DNA from: Anarhynchus alexandrinus
Taxonomy: Eukaryota > Chordata > Aves > Charadriiformes > Charadriidae
Direction of reading: 5' to 3'
DNA length: 64,000 bases
NCBI GenBank assembly: GCA_008711295.1
Contig: VUYV01000155.1
Span: 1,123,056 to 1,187,055 of the forward strand
Below, one piece after another: positions 40,401 to 55,400 of this stretch. How positions within the stretch are numbered: the stretch's first letter is position 1; each line of letters opens with the position of its first letter. Under the pieces are notes generated by a model. That model saw only the letters and a list, made by a program, of their open reading frames with translations. It searched no databases and was not told the origin of the DNA. A program made the position numbers and the translations under genes.

Positions 40401-43400
40401 TGTAAACTCAAAATTCGCATATCTTTTCATTAAAATAATTAAAGTTTGGTAATCGTGTAATTGCCCTGCAGTAATATGGGATGATATTTTAACTGAGATT
40501 TTGATATCTTGAAAATATGAAAATCTAAATGCTGTAAATGAAAAAGAAACAGATTGATTTAGTTAAAGTTTTTCTGTTACGCTTTTGGTATGTTTTGTCT
40601 GTTACTGAGCTGAAGAAACTTTTTAACTGCTAAGCATGGATGTTAAAGCACTTTTTTGATTAGGGGTAAACTTAGATTTCCTTCAGTATTTCAGAAGAAT
40701 AGCTGGCAGATTTTCATGCAAAGAATTATGAATTGATTTGCATGAATTTGAACTATAAATTTTAACATGCAAAAAAGTCTAGATGACAAATGGTTATTTA
40801 AAGTAACCAGAAAGCTCAAGTCTTTTCTATCCATTGAGACTCATTATCAGTCTGAAAATCTGTATTGTTTCCAGAAATGTCTGGGTGGTTAGATAATCAG
40901 AGCATCTAACAGTGATACTTCTTTACAAAATACTGGTCTATAATTTTCAGCAGTTTAAGCATCAGACAACAAAGCTGTCATAAAATAGGTCTAATGTCAT
41001 CTTTATATAGAACATCTGGATGGCTCTTCTCAATTAAAAACATATGTTTCACAACTTGAGCTTTTTCTCCTTTCTCATTTAGAAACTCAGTGCAAGGCCT
41101 GAGTTTCACCTTTTACATCTCTAAGAAGTGAAGAGTATTTTGTATTGACTGTATTGTTTTTTTCTTGTTGGTACTGATCTGTTAATAACTGATCTTACCT
41201 TTGTAACCTTTGTCACAAAGACCTTTGTGGCCTTTTCTTTTTTAAACCTGCAACCTCAAAATAGTGGACTTTCATTACCGTAAGGGAGGAGAAAATTAGT
41301 AATGAAGAATTGGAAGCATGTGTCTGTCTGTCCTGCCTGTACCTCTTTCTTTCGTGAAGGTTTTTGTCAGGTTACAGGGAGGAAGGGAAGGAGATTGTGT
41401 TACTTAGCAATTTTGGGGTAATAGCAAACTGGTGATATTGTCATTTTATGGAGTCAGACCCCTAAGAAAATACAGGCTTGATCATTACTTTGGTTGTATA
41501 ATTCTTCTTCAGTGCTTTAAGTTATATTGTAGGTCAGGATTGTTTGTGTTAATTAAACGTTTGTCCTCCTATACACAGATTTGAATTAATTGTTAGGTAT
41601 GTTGTACTTTTGTTAAGTCCACTTTATAGTGCAGAGAAGAGGAAATTGTATAGCTTTTTGCAAACCACTTTAATATTTGGATACTTGGTGTGAAATAGAG
41701 AAAATATGGTTTGCTGTTGTTTTCATCAACTGCTAGGTAAGATCTGGCCTTTTGTGCCTTAAAATGATGGTTTTGTATATCTTCTTAAATGGAGGTTATT
41801 TAGGATAGCCTTGTAAAACAAGATATGGTCTTATATTCAGAGCTTTCTTTTTACCTTGAAAAATGCTTTTTTAAAAGCTTGGTTTTAAAGCTATGTGATT
41901 CTGAGAGAAAGGGACGCTTTGTGAATTACAGGTTTTTGGAAAAGTTCTGTGGGTTGTTATGAATGAGAGAATAATGCAACATTTTGTTGTTACTGTTACT
42001 TAAATGGTTTGTGCTTGGGATAACTTTTCTAGAAAAACTTGTTTTATCTCCACTTCCATGCAGCCTACTTCACTGTAATGAGTTTCACTGGTGTATTTGC
42101 ATGGTTTATGACTGTTACGAGACACTGCTCCAAGATAGTTTTGAATGCTTTTTGTGAGTATTTGTGCCTTACGTTAAAAATTACTAAATGGGTATATTTT
42201 ATTTTCTTTATTAGTACCTCTACCAAAAGACTTGAATTCTTTCATGCTCCTGATCAGTCATCTGTAAAGAGCATTTTTTATAGTGAAACAATTGTATAGG
42301 TCTGTCAGAGCATAATCAGTCTATATGTTGGTTTTGTTTAACTTGCTGATTGCATCCTCCTGTTTCTCAATTCTTTCCACTGTTTTCACTCTTTTTGAAC
42401 TAGCAGCCTATTATGATCATCGATCTTCTTCAGAGAATTTCCATTTTTTTCATCCTTAAAGTGTACACACAAGTTTTTGTCTTATGATACTTGACATTTA
42501 ATGTGGAAACATACAGTTTGAATACATTGGTTAAATATGTTTCCTATGGTATTGAGTTCATTAAAATCTAAGTCACTTGTCGGCTTTGCGTAGGTATGCA
42601 CGGTCACAGTGCTGAAGAAAGGAATTTAGATTGTAGTCAAGATTGTAAGGAAAAATTGAGCATCACGTGTTCATTGACAGAAATTATGTTGTAGGATGCT
42701 GTTTCTTCAGCAGTCATTGCTGTTTACATTTCCATTTTTAGTTTGTTCTGTAAAACTTCATATGGAAATAACATCTCATATGCTAATTTGAAAACATTCA
42801 TTTACATCTGCGTTTAAAAAAAAACAACTGAAAAAAGCCAACAAAGCCCCCAAACCCTGTTGTGTAACAAAATTGCTAGCGTTCTTCAAAGAGTCATTCT
42901 TAATTAATCATAGTAAGACATCATATCCCCCGCCCCGGTAATCTGCAGGTATCTCTGAAAGTACTGCTTTTATTATGAGTATACACTCATTGATAATTCT
43001 CTTTTACTTAGATGAATAGCTCCAGCAAATCATTTCAAGACACTATAATGCCACTGAGTAAGATTTATAAACATGTTCTCTTTCAGCCACCTTCCTCTAT
43101 TACCGTTTCAATTTTATTTAGAATGAAGGACTCTCCCTCATCTTTAACATAACACATAAAATAAGCTTTTACTGCCTCCTCTTCTGTGCTGGTTAGTTTT
43201 AGAAAACCTAAACCACTACCTGATACATATGTCAAGAGAAAATATTCATATGAAGCTATCAACATCTGTTGAAACAATTTTAGTATATGTGGAAAAGGAA
43301 ATTAATCAGAGGAACAAACGCTCTTGAAAGGAAGGAAATTTTGTTTAAGGGTTCTGGGGCAGCTTTAATTCAGTTCCATTGTTCCACAGCAGTGTAGGAC

Positions 43401-46400
43401 ATGTAGTCCTATTTTTGATGTTTATCATTAGTTGCTGCATGGAAGACTTGGACTTGCTGAACTCTTAACTTGGCAGGTAAACGAAAAGGAAACTCTGAGA
43501 TACATTGGGGGAAAAATGTAGTATTAAACTCAAAAATACTGTTGCTTATATATTCTGTTACTGATTATGTAAGCTGATTATGAAAACTCATTTCAGCAAA
43601 TGTGTGCAACTAATATCAACACAACATTGATTATTAAGGAAAGAAAACTAACAATATAACTTATATTATGTGATGAATTTTTTTGGTTTTCCTTACTGGG
43701 CTTATTTCTTACTTATATATTAATTGGCCGTATTTGTTTTTTCTTGATTTTTTTTTTATGCTTTTGGCTTTAAGTCCACAATAAGATGGATGCTATTTGA
43801 AGGCCTCCCTGCCCCCTTACATTCTTATTTCAATAAAGGCAGGAGGGGGGCAAAAATCTAATTAGCCTTTCTAATTCTTAGTCTGGTCACTGAAAATAGA
43901 TATTTTTTTTTTCATTCCAAAGTGGAACATAAGAAACAAGAGACTACAGGCCAGTTCTTATACTGGATTTGCAGCTTTTCCCACAGCCCATCATCCAGAT
44001 ACCTCCACTCCTTTTGCTCCTCTCCCTGAACGCCCCACTGCCACTCTTCATCTGCCGGTAGATAAATGTGGTCAGTGACTGCAAAGGGTCAGCTTGAGAG
44101 ATGGCAGTGTCCAGGAGGGAGCTGGCAGATAGATGCATAGAGGTGGCCTGAATAGTGTGAAAAGAAGTGTCTTGCTGTGTGTGGTAGGAGACATGCTTCC
44201 TGAGAGAGTAATAAAAGAAGTAGTTTATCTTACAGCCTGATCCTCCAGATTCTTGTTGGCTGCAGGCCTAGGAGAGAAAGCTTGAGAGTAAACCTTCCCC
44301 TTGTGTCGCACAGCTGCGTAATCCCTAGGATTGTTCAGTACTGATTTTTTATTTTTGAAAATATCACAGACTAAAAGTTCTGTTTTCCATGTCATGAAAA
44401 GTATTTTCATGACCCGAAGCAAGACATAAGACTCTTTCCACAAATAAGTATTTGGTTGTTTTTCCTTCCTCTGAGAGCTCATTTCTCTCATTTGTTACTT
44501 GAGAGGATTGCTAGCATCTACAAGGTAAAAAGTAACGGTCCTAGAAGAAATCGCTAATCATATAGTAATTTGGGTTGGAAGGCACCTCGAGAGATTGTTC
44601 AGTCCAATCTTCTGCTTAAAGCAGGACTAACATCAAACGTGGATCATGTTGCTGATGGCCTTATCCAATCTAGTTTTGGAAATCTCCCAAGGACAGAGGT
44701 TATATATTTTCCCTGGGCAACACGTTCCATTGCTTATCTGCTCTCAGCAAGAAGAATTTGTGTTCGAGTCAGATTTCCCTCATTAGATCATGGGACGATT
44801 GCTATTTGTCCTGTCAGTGTGGAGACCTCTCTCATGTTTCTCCCTGGTTGTCTGTTTCACACTGAAAAGTCCTATTTCTACTTAGCTCTTCCTTCAAGAG
44901 AAGCCCTGTTGTACCTTTTGATCATCTTTCACTCCTCTCTGAAGGTGTTTTTCAGTCCTACTGCATTTTTTTTAGTATAAACTTGTAGTCCATCCTTGAT
45001 CTAACATAATGCTATAGACCAGCCTGTCCATAAAAAAACTTTGGGGTTTTGTTCTTTTTAAGTAGTAATTGCACTCTTATTCTAGTCTCCTTGTTTAATG
45101 TTTGAGATCCTGTGTAAGGATTTAAAAGCTCTGTATAAATGTGATGTTCTTATTGGACTGAATTCAAAAGCTGTTGTACATAAGTTTAAGCTTTTGCTCT
45201 ACTACAGTAGTGAATTTCATGAATTAACTATTTAAAGGGATTTTTTCTTTGTTTTTAGGTATTTTCTCTTGATTTGTGTGTGCTTACTGTCAGTTTTCAT
45301 TAACGGTTACCTGTTGGAGGATTTAGCTCAAGTCATAGTTTTGTCTGTCACTGGCATGGGCTGCAAAAAGTATCATTTCCCATGGACGTCATTTTTACCT
45401 TTAAATACTTTCAATCTCAGTCCTTCCATCAAAAGGCTAGTTGCTGTGAAATGGGTATGTACAGAAGAATAAAGCTAACAGTTTGTAAATTCATATAGCA
45501 CCTTTCACAATGCAGCAGTCCTGATTACCTCCTATAGTGGGTGCATATTCTGTCTGGTTTTGAAAATTTTCAGTTCAAAAATTCATTCAGTTAATTATTC
45601 ACTAATCAACATTTTAAATGTTATTTTCTGTATATATTGCTGTGCAATTGAAGTTAATATATGAGACACTGCTAATGCTGTTTTAGCAAAGCCACCAAAT
45701 TACTCAGAGACTATTTTAAAGGCTTAATTACCCATATGACATTAGACAACATTCCCCAGATGAGTGCCATAAAAAACGTATATCTTGATATTGCTACTAG
45801 CTCTTCTGACTTGAAATTCAGTGCTGAAAGATGTTGTAAGAGAGAAAATTTTCTGATTCTAGTATTTCTGTTTCTCCCATCTGATGTCCTTTACTGAAGC
45901 ACAAAGGGACAGAAATATTATTTAGGGGCTGGAGGAATCATGTTAAAAAACCCCACAAGTCTAGCTTGTCTTTTGCCTAAGTTTTAAGGAACTACTCATT
46001 GTTTCCCTTCTACCAAGCTTCTGCTTTATCTTTTATTCTGGTATCTTCATTTGAAATCATGCATCCTCATCCCATCATTTTATTCTATATTTTTAGTCCT
46101 TGTACAGAAACATGGAAACATCTGTTTTAATATTTTGCATTTAGCTCCCTTTGGAGTTGGAAGCATCCTGAGATGACTTTGCTGTTTATGGTTTAAGAGT
46201 TGCCAGTCTGTTTTACCATGTGCTTGAGGGTATACAGTTATGGCTTCAGCCCTGCTGGGTCTGTCATCCCAAACCACGTGCTGTTCAAGATCTGTTGGTT
46301 TTTCCAGTCTCTAGCTTTCAGATTTTCCTGTAGCCACTCTAATTCTTAATGCCAGGAGATTGTTTTGATTTTTATTGAGATGGAGCTCATCTCTTCTGTG

Positions 46401-49400
46401 TGGTTTCATCTTTTGCTTAGTTAATGAATCTGAACACCCAGTCCCATCGCTATTTTGGCAGGTGCACATTGAGCCTTTGCCTTGCTTGCTCTGTTAATTG
46501 CTATGCATGTTAGAGAACATTTCAAAGAATACATTCGGATTGCATATATACAGTATGCACCAAGAGGACAGCTAGTCGTGAGTCATAAAAAGAAAAGGAA
46601 AATACACATTATTTCACTGGTTGTCTACCTGTGTTTCCTTAAAGGTGTGAGTGGTTGCCTTTGTCTCTGAGGTCAGTTAATCTACTTGGCTTTTCTTTTG
46701 CTGCTGGTCACCGGATTTAAGGATGGAGGCTCTGGTGGTCTTTTTTTATTTTTATTTATTTACAGCTGAGCTGCTGTATCAGTGTTTTTTCCTTTACATT
46801 GGTGGACTACTTTCTTTATATAAACTAAGTGTCTTTTACACTGCTGACTATATATGGATTGTGTCTCCATCTCCATTTAAATTCTTAACCTGCTCGGGTT
46901 TGTCATCTTGTTTGGCTGCTTAGCACTTGAATCCATTTAGGGTCAGGTTTTTGCTTCTGATTGTCTCCTTTACATGAAGGTAAAGACATACTGTCTTGTA
47001 ACTTCAGTATATAGAACCAGGAGCTACAAATGTAGCCCCTCCCCACCTGGCTTTGTAGTATTACCTTTGGAACTAGCTATTTTATTTTATTTTAAGATCT
47101 AAGTTAAAAATTAAGGAATTAAAATATTAGACTAATTAGGGGTTATTTGCAAGGCAATTTATAAAAAATAACTAGGTTCTATCAGCTTATTTTTGTCTCT
47201 TGAACTAAGCACTACCTGACTCTAAGCCTAGCCAGACTTTACATTTGAATGAACTCTGTAAGCTTTTTCTGAAGTTATGCCCCAATGGCCTGTTTTTTTA
47301 ATAAATATTTCCAAGTTCTATTTATACTATCAAATTGAAAAATAGACTAAAAGTATTTCAAGCATCAGAGTATGTAGGCACACTTACTTCTGTTGCAGTC
47401 AGATTCTGTTTCACCTTTTAATTTCTCACAACATTTCAATTTTTTAGACAATATATATGGAAAAAGTTGGTCATTCACTAAAGTATGCTATTTGTAGTTA
47501 GTCTCTGGAGAGTTTTTCTAACATAGTTCTTCTTTGGTTTCTCATGCCCCGAAATGTGTGTTACCTTTTATGACCTTTTCATATGTTACAATTTTAACTT
47601 CAAGCTTTCCAAATGATCTACTAACCCGTTTGGTAACCATTAGGTCTGTTCCTCCTCTTTTGTATCTCAGAGTTGGCTTATTCTTCCCCTTTTTGCTTAT
47701 TCTTTGCTGAATTTGAACCAAATCACAGACAAATGTTTTACCAGTTTTTGGAGGGATTCCTCTTTCAGATGGTGTTTCTCTGCTCTGGGGGGGGGTGGGG
47801 TGTCTGATTTTTTTGAGACATACTTCTTTAAAGAGCTGCTCTGGTGACTGTTTTAATTTTTAAGGTAACAAGATTTCATTTTCTTCCAAAATTTGTGCTA
47901 TAATGTTTTGGCTTTCTTCCTCTTGCTTTCTGTTATTTGTACAAGCACAAAAACACAACAACAAAATTTTAGAAATCATTGGATCTTTCTGGTAGTTGTT
48001 TTTTTAGTGGGTATGTTTTGTTTGTTGGTTTGGTTTGGTTTTCTTTTTTCCCCACAAATTAGATGGGTCTTAAGCCTGAGATTTTGGAACAATATTTTCC
48101 ATGAAGACTGTTAGAAGTCAGTACTTACCTGTGGCCTTCCTGTGTGCTTGTGTATTAGAAATACCTTCTCTGAAACTGATCTTTTTTCATGTTGGGTTGA
48201 AGAACCAAAAATTTGTCAAGGAAAGCTACCTCTGACCTTTATTGAGTAATATTTTTTGTTATGAAAATAAAGTGTTGTACTGTAGTTTGGAAATATAATT
48301 ACGTTTTAAAATAATAGTATGGAGAAACATATGATAATGAAGTTCATCCTGAACAAAGATATGAGAAGTGTCTTGATTTCAGAAAAACCTTGGTGGTATT
48401 TTTGCTCTGTGCTTGTCTGTTATTACTTATGAAAATTCCTGTATGTGTAAACATACCGTCAATTTTTTTATTTGAAAAATACTTATTTTGTTACTGCAGT
48501 AAACACACAAAGCATGTTTTCATATCTTTTACCACCATCATTATAATACACAGAAATAGAAAACTTTATTTTAGAATGTTTTTCTTCCCTTTCCTCTCTG
48601 TATATCAGCCAATTTACAAGATGTTATTCTTGTGATACTTGTGAAAATGCTCCAAACTGATATTTCTGTATTGATTGAGAAGGGGAAGTGTTTTTTTATG
48701 AAGTGAATTGTATTGACTATAACGAAATCTGTGTACAACGTATCTGACTATTTCTTTTCGAGATTATAAACAAATACCTAAAGAAAATCTTTAAAAAACA
48801 TAAGTAAGTAACATAACTTTCCCTGTGGGTTAGGTCTCTTGTATGTGTGGATGTACTCCAAAGAATGCATTTAGTTTTATTTCCTTGTCTGGCTCTTTCT
48901 TTTTTGTTAGGCCCGGCGCAAAGAGGTTTTTATCCAGGAGCGATATGGAAGATTTAATCTGAGCGACCCATTTCTGGCTCTTCAGAGAGACTTTGAGGCA
49001 GGTGCTGGTGATAAAGAAAAGAAGCCAATATGCATGAACCCTCTGTCCATTTTAGAAGCTGTTATGGCTCATTGCAGGAAAATGCAAGAAAGAATGTCAG
49101 CTCAGTTGGCTGCTGCTGAAAACAGACAAAAGAAGGTATCTTGCTACCAACTTTTTTTTCTTTTCCCTCTCCTGATTTGTTCTTTCTTGCCACTTTTTTA
49201 GTTTGCATCTTTGTCTAAATTGGTTGTCATTGTAAGTGTTAAAATGTTAGCACTTAACTGTCATATAAAGTGAAGTGCTGATTTTCTGGTGATATTTTGT
49301 GTACACACCTTATTCGTTCCATGAATTTAGCTCTACTTATGGAATAACTGGTACAAGTCGATGCAGTATATAAGTGTGAGCTGAGAAAGCATCATCACAA

Positions 49401-52400
49401 TATATTTTTAAACCAACACCACTGAAGCCAAGAGGAGGTACTGTTATTTTTGTTCTAACCTAAATAGCATAAAGTAAATAATTTATTTCCATATTATATT
49501 AGGTGGCTCTGTTTCATAAATCAGTAAAAATAAATTATAACTCTAAAAATACTTTTTTGTATTTAGAACATTTGCTGTAAAGAGAAAAATTATTTTGGAA
49601 CATGTATATTGCAAAAAAAGTCTCATATTGAAGATAAAACAATGTCATTTTGAAAGTGAATGGTTGGTGGGTTGCACAAATTTCATTGATATGTAAGACT
49701 TACATTCCTAAAGCATAGCTAAATATGAGTATGTTGGGAAGGGGATTCTGAGAGGAAAGAGACATACAGTAATATAATAGACTAATCTGGACAAGATATT
49801 TTTGAATAATTAGAAAAGAAATGCTTGCTAGGCGTTGAATCATCCTCACTGGGTGTAAGATGGATAGAATGTCTTCAGCAGCTGTGAAATAGCTTTTCAG
49901 TGACAGTTTTAGATTGATGTTAAAAAAAAAAAAACAACATAAAAAAAAACCAGAAAATGCTAAGACAATTGACATAAAATTGATTTTGGTAGTAATTGCT
50001 CTTTGGGAAATAATACACACATAAATGTACCAGAAGTATGCTGGAAATTCATGCTTAAATTAAATCAGCAAATCTTTTCTTGTTATCTAAGCTCTGTTGT
50101 TTAGTTTAGTTTAAGCATTCCTACTCTGTTAAGACTTCAGAAAAACAGACACCGCATTTGAAAAATTGATAATACTAGACTGTATGTATGATATGTAAGT
50201 CTTAAAACAGTGTAATGGCCTATGTAGTGAACTGTTACTTGTAGTTGCCTAGCACTTCTTTTTGAGGACTCTTCAATATTAATTTGCCTTTTCATATACT
50301 TTGTAATTAAGTTGAGATTTTGGGGAAGGGATAGAAGCATAGAAAAGAATGTCTGACTGAAGAATGATATTGGGAGAGACCAATCTCTCTGCCTGGACAA
50401 TTGGATTAGTTTCTTGTTTCAGTGCATGGCCACAAGTCTCTTCTTGTACCTAAATTCTTCATCTATCTCTGGTGTTTAGTATATGGACAGATACAGGTAT
50501 GTAAGATGGGCTTTCATATTGAGTATATGTTCCAAAGTCAGGATATTGACATGTAAAGAAAATTGTGTTGCTTTGAAAGTGTGTCATTATGATTCTACCA
50601 TTTTTACTCCTTGTAACAAATAGGAAATTTAAATAACGTAGGATTTGAAAACAAACTGCATGGTGTTGAGCAGCTGTGTGCATGACTCTACAGAACTTAC
50701 ATCTTCCTCTGTTAAAGCCAATTAGAAATGCTGTTTGGGCAGGGCACCCTTTTAAACTTCTTGGGTTTGTGACAACAGATGACATATCTCAACTATCTCT
50801 ATTCATTCACAAGCCATTCCTTCAGTGTTTTACCTTCCCTTAGTTCCACATTTTTCCGTCTGTTCTCCATCTCTCAAATCCCTTTGTGAAAGAGGGTAAC
50901 GAACGTATTTTGAGGGATTTCTAGAAATGTTCAACTAAGTAGGGTGACTCAAGGAAAAAAAAACCACAACTTATGCCTAGACAAATGTGACTTAAATACA
51001 GAGCCAGCTGCACCTCCTCCCTCCAACAGTGGTTCCTCCTTCTCTAAATGTGTGATGCCTCTGTCTTTATGTTTGGAATTGCCTCACTGTCTCACTTTTA
51101 CACTAAGTAATGAAGTCTGTGTACAGCTGTGTTTATTTTCTCTGGCTATTATTGGACTTTAAACAGGCTCAGACTGAACTCTTATTCCTGGGGACGTGTT
51201 ATCTGTGAATATAGTGACCTTAAAAGTATTCTTTGAATAAAATTTTTATTTGATCTTAAAAAGCAAGTCATAACAATGTGCCAGAATGTAGAAAAATGAA
51301 AGAGGTGCACAAATGACTGCCAGTCATAGGCTTACCATATACCAAACACCTAATCCCCAGATGTCATCTGCTTTGTGTTAAGTCTCCATCCTTTTCCATG
51401 TCTTTGAACACTTTTCCTGGAGCTGCTATCGAAATTAATTTTGAGGTTTCCTGGGAACTCAAAACCAGATAATCAAAATGACAGTTCTTGATTTGTCAAG
51501 TGTTTGCAGAGAAGATAGTATTGAGATGCATGCTCAAAGACAGACAGACACATTGGTTGGAAGAGGCCCGTTGACGTGATTTAGTCTAAACTTGTGCTTA
51601 AAGCAGATTATCACGAGCAGTACATCTGGTCATCTGTGCATTTGTCTAGCTGAGTCCTGAAAACTCCCAGGAATGGCAATACCTCGGCATTTCTGCACTA
51701 CTATCCTTGTGAAGAACTTTTTTCCAAGACTGAGCCTCTTAAAGGGCAATTTTTCATGTTACCCTTTTGTTATGGAGCCCCACCTGCCCCTACCAAGAAG
51801 AATTTGACTCTGTCATCATTGTAAGGACCCTTCAAAAGGAGTGGTATGTTGCTATTCGATCATCCCTCAGACTTTTTTTCACTAGACTAAGCAAGCCAAG
51901 CTCCCTCAACCTTTTCTCACAAGGCATGCGTTCTGTCTCTCACCTTTGAAGGGCCTTTGCTGGTTAGTTCTTTGTGGGACACTATCATTTTTCTCAGTAT
52001 CCTTTTTTACCCCTTTTCAAATCCTTCTTGGTGGCATTTCCAGATGTTTACTTTACTGATACGATTAGTTTATGCATATAGTACACTTCACAAAAATCAG
52101 GTCGTAGTTAGTTCATAAATTCATAAATAATTACAACCGGTTCCAAATCTGTCATCTAAAGGAAAAAATGCAGTGTAAATACGCAGAGGTTTTTCCTGTT
52201 CAAGATGATGTAGCCAAAACAAGGGAGGGGGGGAAAGACAGACGTAGGAGACAACGTAAAATGAGAAACTAATGTTGTTCTTGTCAATTTGAAATCAAAT
52301 AGAGAACTTAAATATATATTAGGGATTCTTTATTTATATGCAATGCTTACAAATAAGATACTAAAATAGTATGGTAAGCTGATTTCATCCCAGTTATATG

Positions 52401-55400
52401 TTAAAATCTGCTTGTAATTATTTGAAAGTAATACAATTTCACAACAATTAATTTATAGAACCAGTCCCTTTTCTGAAAGCAAAATGGAGGAATAATAAAG
52501 TATAGAAAATATTTATAAAAACATTTTCACTACAATCTTATTGCATTTCCAAGCTTTAAAAATTCTACATATTTCTCATTATTTTTGTATCAGTTTTAAC
52601 AAAAAAGAAACTGTTGGATGCTCCACTGTTACTGTTGGATTCTCTATTTGCTTTGAAGTGCTTGTGAAGCATCCAAACACTGTTGGATTCTTTGAAAAAA
52701 AACAATGAAATGCTTGATAAAAAATAATGATTTTTCTGCGTGTGGACAACTGTGAATGGAACTATTGCTGAATAAAATGTCATCATAATAGCTTGTTAAT
52801 TTAATTGGCAGCCATACTATCATTAACATAACTGAAGAGATATTGTTGCTGATATTGTTTGTTTAGCAATGACTGATAATGCCATACCATAGTTTTTATA
52901 TATTTAACACTGTTTTTAAGAAAGGGTGGACTTGGTTTTGTGAAATGCATTGTACAGAGTGTATTGCTTAACCTGGGATGAAGCTCTAAAACCCCAGTGA
53001 GGCCTCTCCACTGCTAAACAAGTTTTGAGGTATTTGAAGCCAAGATGATGTTCGTAATGTAGGTGTAATTTCCCACAGTGATTTCTTCCTCTTAGTTCAC
53101 TGTTTCTTACAATAATTGTATGATTTCAGAAAGAAATTTTATTATTACTATAATATACATCACATCAATATCACCATGAGCTCTTTATGTTTTTCCCATT
53201 CTTCTGAAGAAAATGGAAGAGAAATTTAAAGTCAGGTAATGCGATTAGAAATGTTGGGAGACTGAGACACATGTTTATCTGTAAGTGTAAATTCATGCAG
53301 GATTTATTGTTTGTTCTCTCTGTGTCATTTCACTTCCCTTCCTTTTTAAGCATTTTCTTGTGTTTGAATTCTACTTTCCATGTGGGGAAAAAATTATCCT
53401 GAGGACAATGAGCTATAGCAGGTGGGATTTATTTCTATCACAACTGCAGACTCTCTCCCTCTTGTATTCATCTCTTGATGGCATGAGTTTCAACTCTATC
53501 CTATGGTATAACTGGAGAGAAACAAAACTGTTATTTAAAAATGGTATTTATATTAGCTTCTGTTTAAATGCAGTTTAGTTAAAAATGAATTGTGGACACA
53601 TCTACAGTGATGTGGAAAAGATTCCAGAGCTGAGAAATTTCATCTCTTATTGGAGAGGACAGGGAATAGTGTACTGTAGCAACAGGCTACTGAAAAGCTA
53701 TTATATTGAAATGCCTGGGTTGGGTTTTTTTTTGCCTGTGTGTCTGTTTGTTTGTTTTCATCTAGCAACCAAGACAATATTTTAAGCATTGACTGAGAGA
53801 GGAGGTACTCCATAGCTATTACCAACCCCCTAGACCGTCTTGTTTCCCACATTACAGTTTACAGTAAATATATTCATGACACTGTATTGTCTTAAACTTT
53901 GAAATTAGTATCATTTTACCATGACACTATAATCTGCATCCGTGATTCTTCCTTCATCTATTGAAGTGAAAAGGTTATTCCGAGTAAGATTTTAAATGTA
54001 CTGCTAGTTGCCACAGCTTTTCTTAGATTCTGTTTTGAGCATTGTGAAATGTTCTCGTATTGTAGAAGCATGAAACAGTTTCCTGTTGCAGTAAAAATTA
54101 ACCGTTCATGTTTGTGAGGACTTGATTATTTTTTTATGGGTACCTGAAAGTATTTTTCCAGAAAAAAATGCTGACTTTGAAAATGCACTTTTGTGGTACA
54201 GTTCTGAATTGTTATTTCTGTATCAATCTGTATGTAAATATGAAGCAGAACTGACAAGGCTAAACCAATAAAAAGGCTACAGGAAAAGGAATGCTCAGCA
54301 GTTTATTGGGGTTTTGTTTCTTTGGGTTTTTTTATCAGTCATTCAGATAAGCCATATAGGAAGCTACTGCATCAGTATGTGAAGGGAGGAGCAGGAAGAA
54401 ATAAATCAATTTTTCTTTTGTTGTTGTTTGACTTGTGTAAGTTTGACTGAGAAAATATGAAGTGATTTGGGTTGCATTATTACTTGTAGGTATTTTATAC
54501 AGTGGTACATTAAGATTTTTCCAGTTCTTTTCTAGAACAGGGTCTTTGAATAAAAGCATAATCAGCAGGCAAGAGGCATTAGAAGCAATGACTATATGAA
54601 CGAGAAGGAAAATTATTCTTATTCATTATCTGCAGGTAGTAGGTAGTTTTTTTGATTCTAGCTTATAACATAAATTTATACATCACCAATGTCAGTCAGA
54701 CCTTCTGCTATTAGTAAGTAGAGGAAAATCTTTGTGCCTGTGCCAAAAAGTTGGTCTCAAAAATAAATGTCTTGCACCTTGTTTTAACATTTATAAATAA
54801 GACACCTATTATGGGCATTATGGACTGTGTATTTCAACCTTAATCTCCCTTAGTTTGAGAAAGACATAAAACCTGAACCTTGCACAGGCTGGATAGATGG
54901 GCCGAGGCCAATGGTATGAGATTCAACAAGGCCAAGTGTGTGTCCTGCACTGGGGTCACAACAACCCCATGCAGTGCTACAGGCTTGGGGAAGAGTGGCT
55001 GAAAAGCTGCCCTCTGGAAAAAGACCTGGGGGTGTTGGTCAGCAGCCGGCTGAATATGAGCCAGTAGTGTGCCCAGGTGGCCAAAAAGGCCAATAACATC
55101 CTGGCCTGTATCAGAAATAGTGTGGCCAGCAGGACTAGGGAGGTGATTGTCCCCCTGTACTCGGCACTGGTGAGGCCCCACCTCGAGTACTGTATTCAGT
55201 TTTGGGCCACTCACTACAAGAATGACATTGAGGTGCTGGAGCTTGTCCAGAGAAGGGCAACAAAGCTGGTGAAGGGTCTCGAGCACAAGTCTTAGAGGAG
55301 CGGCTAAGGAAATTGGGTTTGTTTAGCCTGGAGAAAAGGAGGCTGAGGGGACACCTTATTGCTCTCCACAACTACCTGACAGGAGGTTGTAGCAAGGTGG

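Larger units (their letters stand above)
25503..48910 (+). other. CTTNBP2: CTTNBP2 intron 2 (23,408 bases)
   Basis: This is the largest intron in the window. It contains the 1,165-base tandem duplication (27374-29702), a solo LTR (32295-32819), a perfect hairpin (33251-33278) and two reverse-oriented CR1 copies (39162-40407, 44558-44975). Between these it is AT-rich sequence in which I see no exon, no RNA gene and no reading frame with recognisable homology. Confidence 0.85.

Noticed and set aside
54840..55286. A 148-codon minus-strand frame as a host gene
   Set aside because: It is the antisense of a CR1 LINE whose plus-strand translation carries recognisable reverse-transcriptase ORF segments.
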